From the NCBI GenBank assembly GCA_963846925.1, contig CAWJXW010000004.1, forward strand, positions 310,001-374,000: a stretch of DNA of 64,000 nucleotides. The letters are read 5' to 3'. Each line of letters begins with the position of its first letter. Position 1 is the first letter of the stretch. This DNA comes from JAQBQB01 sp963846925. Lineage in GTDB: Bacteria > Gemmatimonadota > Gemmatimonadetes > Gemmatimonadales > Gemmatimonadaceae. Shown here in pieces: positions 58,562 to 64,000 of the stretch. The notes under the pieces are model-generated. The model was not told the DNA's origin, made no database searches, and saw nothing but the letters and a program-made list of their open reading frames with translations. The position numbers and the translations under genes were made by a program.

Positions 58562-58813
58562 ATGCCGATTTTCGATTACGTTTGCCGCGCGTGCGGGCAC
58601 GAGTTCGAGGCCCTCACGCGCGGTTCGTCTTCCAAGCTTCCCAAGTGTCCCGAGTGCCAGTCGGAGGACGCTGAGCGGCAGCTATCGATGCCGCGGGTGA
58701 AGTCGGAGACGACCAAAGGCCTCGCGATGCGCGCCGCGAAGCGGCGCGACGCGCAACAGGGGTCGGATCGCACGCGAGCGCAACGCGAGTACGAGGCCAG
58801 TCACGACGACTGA
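58562..58813 (+). CDS. FmdB-family zinc-ribbon protein
   Basis: 83 residues. Begins MPIFDYVCRACGHEFEAL, with zinc-ribbon cysteines C8, C11 and CPECQSEDAERQLS, the family hallmark. FmdB-type proteins are small putative regulators, and function is not established. A charged tail (RAAKRRDAQQG) follows. 21 bp after the ankyrin gene; its stop is 5 bp from the convergent glycosyltransferase stop. Intact. Confidence 0.92.
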   Translation: MPIFDYVCRACGHEFEALTRGSSSKLPKCPECQSEDAERQLSMPRVKSETTKGLAMRAAKRRDAQQGSDRTRAQREYEASHDD

Positions 58814-58818
58814 CCGGG

Positions 58819-60081
58819 TCAACCGCTCCGCCTGATTCTTCGAACGGCCGAGGCTGCGGCATCGAGCAGCCAGCCTGCGTTCATGCGTCCCGCCGAGCGT
58901 TCGAGGTAGTATCGAGCGCTGGTGGGACCGCGCCACGGACCGTCGAGGATCTTGATCTCGCCGTCTCGCTCGAGCAGCCGGGCCCACTGATCGACGACGT
59001 GGCCCCAATCGTACTCGGTACGAACGAATTCGCGCCCGGCGCCTCCCATGCTGGCCAACCGCCGCGGGTTGGACAAAAGGGCGCAGAAATCCGCGGCCGC
59101 GCCGCCTGGGTCCTCTCGACGCGTCAGGAAAGCGCCGCCGCTCCGGCCGATCGTCTCGGGGAGCGCACCACGCGACACACTGAAGACGGGCAGCCCCGCG
59201 GCGAGCATCTCGACCGCGGCGCAGCAAAATGTCTCGAAGTACTCGCGCCAGTTCATGTTCACCACCCCAAGGCTCGTTCGCGAGTACAGGTCGAGCAGCT
59301 CGAGGGGAGTCAGCAGGCCGAGCGGCTCGATTCCCGCGGCCGCCAACGATCCGAACTCGTCGACGAGCGGCGATACGTAGCGAGACTCGAATTCCGGATT
59401 CGCGATGCCGTGAGGGCCAAGCGAGCGCTCTTGGCCATACAGCTTACCCGTCCCCGCGAGCAAGAGCTTCGCGTTCGAGTCGGCGCGGCGCACGAACCGC
59501 CACATTTCCAGCACGCGGTGCAACCCCTTCGTGACCCCGGCGGCGCCGACGTACACGACAGTTCGATTCGCGTAGCGATTCGCGTCGGAACTAGTCGGCG
59601 CCGTGAACGACGGCGCGAGGGGGTTGTAGATGCGCCCGACGCGCCGATGCTGCCGCGTGCGCAGCAGCGGCGTGCGCACCCCGTCGGAAACCGTGATCAC
59701 GCCTGTCGCGCTTCCGCCCTCGAGGGCGCGCTTGTCCGAAGCCGTCAGTGGAAGATGCGCCCAGATGATCGGCCTGAGGCCGGATGCGCCGATCGTTGTC
59801 AGGATCGCATCGTCGCCATAGCTGGCCCACACGGTCGGGTCGCGGCCGATCCAAGCGGCCGCCGCCGTCAAATCCGGGAACGAGCGAAACGTCTTGTCGA
59901 CGAGCTCCTGGCCGTGAACGATGTACACGCCGATCTCAAACCCGCGACGGGCGAGACCTTCGGCGACGAGGAGCGTTGCGACGTGACTCCCAGAGAGCGC
60001 CTCTTCACCAGCGATGACTGCCGAGACCGAGACGCGAGCGCGCGGCAGGTTCCGGATGACGAACAGGCACCGTTGGGCCAT
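58819..60081 (-). CDS. glycosyltransferase, GT4-like
   Basis: 420 residues, GT-B fold. N-terminal domain includes RARVSVSAVIAGEEALSGSH and RPIIWAHLPLTASDKRAL. C-terminal domain: YVGAAGVTKGLHRVLEMW, LLLAGTGKLYG and the donor-site region EYFETFCCAAVEMLAAGLPVFSVSRGALPETIG with the E-x7-E pattern. It probably transfers a sugar in cell-surface polysaccharide or glycan assembly; donor and acceptor unknown. Starts ATG 60081, just 5 bp after the end of the EF-hand gene on the same strand. Intact. Confidence 0.87.
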   Translation of the reverse strand: MAQRCLFVIRNLPRARVSVSAVIAGEEALSGSHVATLLVAEGLARRGFEIGVYIVHGQELVDKTFRSFPDLTAAAAWIGRDPTVWASYGDDAILTTIGASGLRPIIWAHLPLTASDKRALEGGSATGVITVSDGVRTPLLRTRQHRRVGRIYNPLAPSFTAPTSSDANRYANRTVVYVGAAGVTKGLHRVLEMWRFVRRADSNAKLLLAGTGKLYGQERSLGPHGIANPEFESRYVSPLVDEFGSLAAAGIEPLGLLTPLELLDLYSRTSLGVVNMNWREYFETFCCAAVEMLAAGLPVFSVSRGALPETIGRSGGAFLTRREDPGGAAADFCALLSNPRRLASMGGAGREFVRTEYDWGHVVDQWARLLERDGEIKILDGPWRGPTSARYYLERSAGRMNAGWLLDAAASAVRRIRRSG

Positions 60082-60086
60082 CCGGC

Positions 60087-61103
60087 TTACGGCTTCTTCT
60101 CGCCCGCTACCAGCATCTTCACGTGATCCTGCGCGAGCTGTAGCCCGCCCTCGTCCGGCGTCACCCGCCCGTCGCCGTTCGCGTCGAATCCCGCCATCAG
60201 CTGCTCCGACATCGACGCCATTCGGCTGACGAGCGCCGCCGCGTCCGGGGCCGACGTCGCGGCCTGGACCTGTTTCGCGATGGCGATGACCGAATCCGCC
60301 CGCGTCACGCTGTTCTTCGCCGCCTGCGCGATGTGAGCGGCGTGCGTCTGCACGTTCGGCGACGCGCCGGGCGCCTTGGCCGCGAGCTCGATGTGCGTCG
60401 CGGCGCCGGCGGCGGCCTTCTTCAATCCGTAGCCAAGCCCCGGACCCGTCGGCACGATCGTCGGGTCGAGCGCGTTGAGGACGTGCCCCGCGTGCAGCTT
60501 CATCGCGTCGAGGTTGCCCGGCTGCCGGCCGGCGAGCGTCGCGTGCTGAATGGCGACCTTCGCCTCGTTGATCGCGACCGTCAGCAGCCCGTCGCCGTTC
60601 GGCGTGCCGTTGAACCCGTTGATCACGTGGCCGATGTGAGTTCCCACCGCTCCGGCAGGCAGGTCCGCCGGCGGAATCACGTTCACGTGCGGCGGTGGTG
60701 GCGGGAGCTGCCCCGGCGTCGGCACGCCGCTGATTTGCGCGACCATCGCGTCGAAATCCCTGCGGGTCGTCGGGTCGACGCTCACGAGATAGATCTTGTG
60801 TTCGTAGTCGGACTCGGTCAGTCCGTTGTGGTGCAGGATCTCGGCGATCTGCGTCCGCAGGCTGTCCTGCAGCTGCTGCTGAGACTCGGGCTTCGTGTTT
60901 CTGATCGACGCGAGCCGGACTCCGATCGAGTCACGCGCGACGCTGATCGCGACGTGCGCCTTGGCGAAGGTCATGAGGTCTTCGTGGCTCATCGCTGCCG
61001 CGGACGCGGGTGCTCCGGCGGGTGTCTGCGCGCGGGCGGCGATTGGCGATGCGGCCGCGAGCGCGACGAGCACGGCGCTAGCGACAATAGGAGAACGACG
61101 CAC
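60087..61103 (-). CDS. exported EF-hand-containing protein of unknown function
   Basis: About 338 residues. Signal RRSPIVASAVLVALAAASPIAARAQ. An N-terminal helical region (EDLMTFAKAHVAISVARD, LTESDYEHKIYLVSVDP) resembles DUF4168/DUF4142-type secreted helical domains. A Pro-rich stretch LPPPPPHVNV follows. A His-containing helical repeat (VGTHIGHVINGFNG, AMKLHAGHVLNALDP, NVQTHAAHIAQAAKN) fills the centre. One canonical EF-hand, FDANGDGRVTPDEGG, lies near residue 315. Likely start GTG 61101-61103. The repeated H-x2-H pairs suggest metal or haem binding, unproven. Forms an apparent operon with the glycosyltransferase. Confidence 0.65.
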   Translation of the reverse strand: MRRSPIVASAVLVALAAASPIAARAQTPAGAPASAAAMSHEDLMTFAKAHVAISVARDSIGVRLASIRNTKPESQQQLQDSLRTQIAEILHHNGLTESDYEHKIYLVSVDPTTRRDFDAMVAQISGVPTPGQLPPPPPHVNVIPPADLPAGAVGTHIGHVINGFNGTPNGDGLLTVAINEAKVAIQHATLAGRQPGNLDAMKLHAGHVLNALDPTIVPTGPGLGYGLKKAAAGAATHIELAAKAPGASPNVQTHAAHIAQAAKNSVTRADSVIAIAKQVQAATSAPDAAALVSRMASMSEQLMAGFDANGDGRVTPDEGGLQLAQDHVKMLVAGEKKP

Positions 61104-61224
61104 GGTAACCCCCGAGATGCTGGCCAAGGTGATGGAGCGCGCCGTGGCCGCAGGGCGCTCCGACCTGATATTCGAGAAACGCACGCCCGGGGTCAATCCG
61201 CTGTGAAATTCCGCCGCCGGACGC

Positions 61225-61812
61225 TCATGGAGCTATCGCGGGGAGCCACTTCACGTCCGCGGGCACCGGCGCGAGGGCGAGCCGGTCGAGAAGCCGGTCC
61301 TCGTCGTCGTCCACCACGAGCCGGTCGCGCTGCGCGGCGCTCACGAAACCCTCGGCCACGGCACGGTCAGCCATCGCGAGCATCGGATCGTAGTAGCCGC
61401 CCACGTTCAGCACGCCGAGCGGCTTGCGGTGAATACCGAGTTGCGCCCAGGTCACGACCTCGCAGAACTCGTCCCAGGTTCCGAAACCGCCGGGCAGCAT
61501 CACGAACGCGTCGCCGAGATCGGCCATGCGCTGCTTGCGCTCGTGCATCGTCTCCACGACGTGGAGCGTCGTCAGTCCACGGTGGGCGATCTCGCGTTCG
61601 ACGAGAGCGCGCGGGATGACGCCAATCGCGCGCCCGCCGGCGCCGATCGCGGCGTCGGCGAGCACACCCATGAGTCCCACGCACCCGCCGCCGAAGACGA
61701 GCGCGATCCCGCGCGCCGCGAGCGCCTCGCCGAAGCGCCGCGCCGATTCCGCGTAGATCGGCTTCGCGCCGATGCTCGACGCACAGAAGACACACACCGA
61801 ATTGAACTTCAT
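61225..61812 (-). CDS. LOG-family protein (cytokinin riboside 5'-monophosphate phosphoribohydrolase-like)
   Basis: 195 residues, Rossmann fold. Motifs: FCASSIGAKPIYAESARRFGEAL, LVFGGGCVGLMGVLADAAI, MHERKQRMADLGDAFVMLPGGFGTWDEFCEVV (PGGxGTxxE near 107-115) and NVGGYYDPML. Family members cleave nucleoside monophosphates to base and ribose 5-phosphate; they used to be called lysine decarboxylases. Start ATG 61812. Its upstream side is taken by a repeat cluster. Intact. Confidence 0.92.
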   Translation of the reverse strand: MKFNSVCVFCASSIGAKPIYAESARRFGEALAARGIALVFGGGCVGLMGVLADAAIGAGGRAIGVIPRALVEREIAHRGLTTLHVVETMHERKQRMADLGDAFVMLPGGFGTWDEFCEVVTWAQLGIHRKPLGVLNVGGYYDPMLAMADRAVAEGFVSAAQRDRLVVDDDEDRLLDRLALAPVPADVKWLPAIAP

Positions 61813-61830
61813 GATTGACAGGTGTACGGG

Positions 61831-61945
61831 TGGACCGGTGGACCGGTGAACCGGTGGACCGGTGGACCGGTGGACCGGACAAACGACGATAACTGTTTTC
61901 TGGAATCTGGCGATCTACCGGTTCACCGGTCTCCCGGTCCACCGG
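61831..61945. repeat. tandem and inverted TGGACCGG/CCGGTCCA array
   Basis: Six copies of the 8-mer TGGACCGG (the third is TGAACCGG) at 61831-61878, then 38 bp of unrelated sequence, then reverse-orientation copies CCGGTTCA, CCGGTCTC and CCGGTCCA in 61917-61945. The whole can fold into a large hairpin. It is the same unit as the 15877-15916 array. Confidence 0.85.
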
Positions 61946-61980
61946 ACTTGCGCCTTCGCGCTGACCCCTGATAGAGTCCC

Positions 61981-62170
61981 CAACACAATCGAATTGTGTG
62001 AACGGGGGCAAGTTTTTGGAAGCCGGTGCGAATCCGGCGCGGCCCCGCCACTGTAAGAGACTTCGCGGGCATTCGATGCTCGCTCGCGAAACAAAGGTCT
62101 GCTCATCCGTCCACTGGCGCGCTCGCGCGCTGGGAAGGCGAGCCCAGACTGTCTCGAGCCAGGAGACCGT
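61981..62170 (+). promoter_or_regulatory. cobalamin (adenosylcobalamin-type) riboswitch
   Basis: The conserved core is clear: GGAAGCCGGTGCGAATCCGG, then CGGCCCCGCCACTGTAAG with the B12-box element GCCACTG at 62047-62053, and the closing GCCAGGAGACC at 62158-62168. A short perfect hairpin (ACACAAT/ATTGTGT, 61983-61999) opens the region. It precedes the BtuB-like gene by about 120 bp, which contains C- and G-rich pairing segments that can act as the expression platform. Cobalamin binding should reduce receptor synthesis. Confidence 0.92.
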
Positions 62171-62293
62171 CCCCGTTCACTCCCGCACAGAACCCCCTCG
62201 AGGGAGGGGCGCGGGGTCGAACGTGAAGCCGGCCACTCCTGGCGCTTTCCCCTTCGCCCCGTCCCCGCTCTCGATCGAGCCAGGACGGGTTTC

Positions 62294-64000
62294 ATGTTTT
62301 TGCAGGCCGGTGTGAGCTGGTACCTTCGTCGAGCGACGCGTTCGCTCGGCGTCGCGGCGTTCACACTGGCGTTCCTCGGCGCGGCGCGCGGCACGCTCGC
62401 CCAGGTGCCCGGCGAGCTGCGCGGGCGCATCACCGACGCAACCACGGGCCGCGCGATCGCCGGCGCCCGCATCGAGATCGTCGACCGCGTCGAGCCGGCC
62501 CGGTCAGACGCGGACGGAGCGTTCGTCGTGCGAGGCCTCGAGCCGAGGACGTACGGCGTCGCCATCCGTGCCGTGGGCTACGCGGCATTCAGACGCGACG
62601 TTTCCATCGAGAACGGGCGCACCGCGCTCCTGGACGCTGCTCTGGAGCCGGTGCCGACGCCGCTGGCGGCAGTCGTCAGCTCGGCGCGACGACCCGCCTC
62701 CGAACGAGAGACGGCCGCCTTCGACCGCGCTGCGATTGAATCCTCGGGAAAGCGCGACGTCGGGGAGCTCCTCACGACTGTTCCGGGCGTCGTGGTGACG
62801 CGCAGCGGCGGCCCCGGACAACCGACGCAGGTCTCGATTCGCGGATCGAGCGCCTCCGAGGTTCTCGTGGTCGTCGACGGCGTCGTCGCGAACTCGCCGC
62901 TCACGGGCGGCGCTGACCTGTCGCAACTGTCGCTCGCGACGATCGAGCGGGTGACCGTCTGGGAAGGCGCGCAGTCGGCGCGATACGGGGGGCGCGCCCT
63001 CGCCGGCGTCGTCGTCGTCGACACGCGCCGCGCCGAGCGAGAGGGCTCGCTTGCGGTCGATGCCGGATCGTGGGGCGAGCACGCGGTGAGCGGCTCGATC
63101 GGCGACGCGACCGAGTCGGCGTCACGCGTCAGCGGGATGATCTCGGCGGAGCATCACACGACGCGCGGCGACTTCTCGTACGACGTACCGGCGGTGCGAG
63201 GCGGCGGAACAGCGCGCCGCGCGAATTCCGACGCGACGTCGACGAGCGTGCTCGGCGTGGCGGGAATCGACGGCTCGGCGGGGAGTGTCCGGCTGCGCGG
63301 CGACTGGCGCTCTACGGAGAGAGGCCTGGCGGGAAGCATCGTGCAGCCGTCGCTCACGGGGCGCGACGACGAACACCATGCGTCGGCCGCGCTGGAGCTT
63401 TCGTCTGCCCGTGGCGTGTTCACGTTCGACGGGTCGGCGAGTCTCGCCCGCGACCGCACGCACTTCTCCGACCCGACGCCGCCGTTCGGATCGGCGTACG
63501 ACGACGTTCTCGACGCCACCGAGGCGCGGGCCGCGTCGTCCACTACGGCGTCCGGTACGCTCGGCGCCGTGACACCGGCGAGCGTCACGCTCGGCGGGGA
63601 CGCGCGGCAACTCGACGTCACGGCCACGTCGTTGGCGCCGAACGCGCCGCGGTCGCAGCGAATCGTCGGAGCGTACACGAGCCTTCTCATATCGCGGGAC
63701 CTCGGAGCTCTCGGCGTCGCGACGACCTTCGCCGATCGCGTCGACCACGATGATCTGATCGCCGCGACGGTGTCGTCGCCGCGCGCGTCGGTCGAGCTTT
63801 CGCGCGGCGCTGCGTCGCTGTCGGCGTCGATCGGCAGCGGGTATTCCCCGCCCTCGCTCGCCGACCAGTTCTTTCACGAGGGCGTGCTGGTCAAAGCGAA
63901 CCCGTCGCTCGCGCCGGAGCGCACTCGCGGCGAGACGGAGCTTCGCGCGGCGGTGCGCGACGTCACGTTGGGTGCGGCGACGGTCAGCGGAGACGCGGCC
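62294..64000 (+). CDS. BtuB-like TonB-dependent receptor, 5' part, runs off the window
   Basis: 569 residues are visible with no stop. Signal peptide residues ~1-37 (ending ARGTLAQ). A carboxypeptidase-regulatory-like domain at ~40-120 (ELRGRITDATTGRAIAGARI) is absent from E. coli BtuB but common in this kind of bacterium. Plug domain ~125-245: LLTTVPGVVVTRSGGPGQPTQ, SIRGSSASEVLVVVDGV, IERVTVWEGAQSARYGG. Barrel strands follow. The cobalamin riboswitch upstream makes corrinoid uptake the likely function. No frameshift seen in the visible part. Confidence 0.9.
   Translation, partial: MFLQAGVSWYLRRATRSLGVAAFTLAFLGAARGTLAQVPGELRGRITDATTGRAIAGARIEIVDRVEPARSDADGAFVVRGLEPRTYGVAIRAVGYAAFRRDVSIENGRTALLDAALEPVPTPLAAVVSSARRPASERETAAFDRAAIESSGKRDVGELLTTVPGVVVTRSGGPGQPTQVSIRGSSASEVLVVVDGVVANSPLTGGADLSQLSLATIERVTVWEGAQSARYGGRALAGVVVVDTRRAEREGSLAVDAGSWGEHAVSGSIGDATESASRVSGMISAEHHTTRGDFSYDVPAVRGGGTARRANSDATSTSVLGVAGIDGSAGSVRLRGDWRSTERGLAGSIVQPSLTGRDDEHHASAALELSSARGVFTFDGSASLARDRTHFSDPTPPFGSAYDDVLDATEARAASSTTASGTLGAVTPASVTLGGDARQLDVTATSLAPNAPRSQRIVGAYTSLLISRDLGALGVATTFADRVDHDDLIAATVSSPRASVELSRGAASLSASIGSGYSPPSLADQFFHEGVLVKANPSLAPERTRGETELRAAVRDVTLGAATVSGDAA

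Noticed and set aside
61225..61812. Lysine decarboxylase annotation
   Set aside because: The PGGxGTxxE motif defines the LOG phosphoribohydrolase family; the old name is a mis-annotation.

Overview
This is one contiguous stretch of high-GC bacterial chromosome with densely packed genes on both strands. I see no rRNA, tRNA, CRISPR array, transposase, integrase or phage gene. The gene content fits Gemmatimonadota or a close relative: PadR-linked duplicated orphan permeases, many exported M20/M28 peptidases and amidohydrolases whose mature ends start with Gln and Gly/Arg runs, planctomycete-type DUF1592/DUF1552 proteins, a Ser/Thr kinase, and TonB receptors. This assignment is inferred from gene content, not from a marker gene.

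Layout. 1-4.8 kb: partial amino-acid permease (-), then thrB-thrC (+) and an exported AbgB-like amidohydrolase. 4.9-7.6 kb: hybrid sensor histidine kinase. 7.8-18.8 kb: phenylacetate catabolism in two minus-strand operons, paaG-H-I-J-Z and paaA-B-C-D, around a plus-strand fused E1 alpha/beta 2-oxoacid dehydrogenase. 19-23.2 kb: outer-membrane-like protein, enoyl-CoA hydratase-family protein, then homogentisate dioxygenase and 4-hydroxyphenylpyruvate dioxygenase. 23.4-27.2 kb: Ser/Thr kinase and a DUF2723 membrane protein. 27.3-36 kb: six collinear minus-strand genes (GNAT, M20 amidohydrolase, gluzincin lipoprotein, FKBP lipoprotein, M28 peptidase, acetoacetyl-CoA synthetase). 36-43.6 kb: membrane glycosyltransferase, TonB receptor, Dph6-like ATPase, PadR regulator and ADOP permease. 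43.7-52.2 kb: large TolB-propeller amidohydrolase, two-domain lipoprotein, AstE-like enzyme, glycine-zipper lipoprotein, Tat-exported metallo-beta-lactamase-fold enzyme and a Tat-exported DsrE-like protein. 52.5-58.8 kb: DUF1592 dihaem-type protein, DUF1552 Tat protein, exported ankyrin protein and FmdB zinc ribbon. 58.8-64 kb: glycosyltransferase, EF-hand protein, LOG-family enzyme, then a cobalamin riboswitch ahead of a BtuB-like receptor that runs off the end.

How genes fit together. The paa genes, hpd, hmgA and aacS form an aromatic-catabolism island. Phenylacetyl-CoA is epoxidised (PaaABCD), opened (PaaG/PaaZ) and beta-oxidised (PaaH/PaaJ). Tyrosine-derived 4-hydroxyphenylpyruvate goes to maleylacetoacetate (Hpd, HmgA), and the acetoacetate finally released can be activated by AacS. 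paaE, paaF (unless the 19.8 kb hydratase serves), paaK, maiA and fahA are not in the window.

Quality. About 25 single-base frameshifts interrupt otherwise well-conserved genes, roughly 20 as +1 and 5 as -1, five of them in one ankyrin gene. Two compensate each other inside one reading frame. I read these as residual sequencing indels and annotate the genes across them. Intergenic gaps hold distinctive short repeats: tandem 8-mers and 7-mers, and two inverted repeats built from the same shuffled words.
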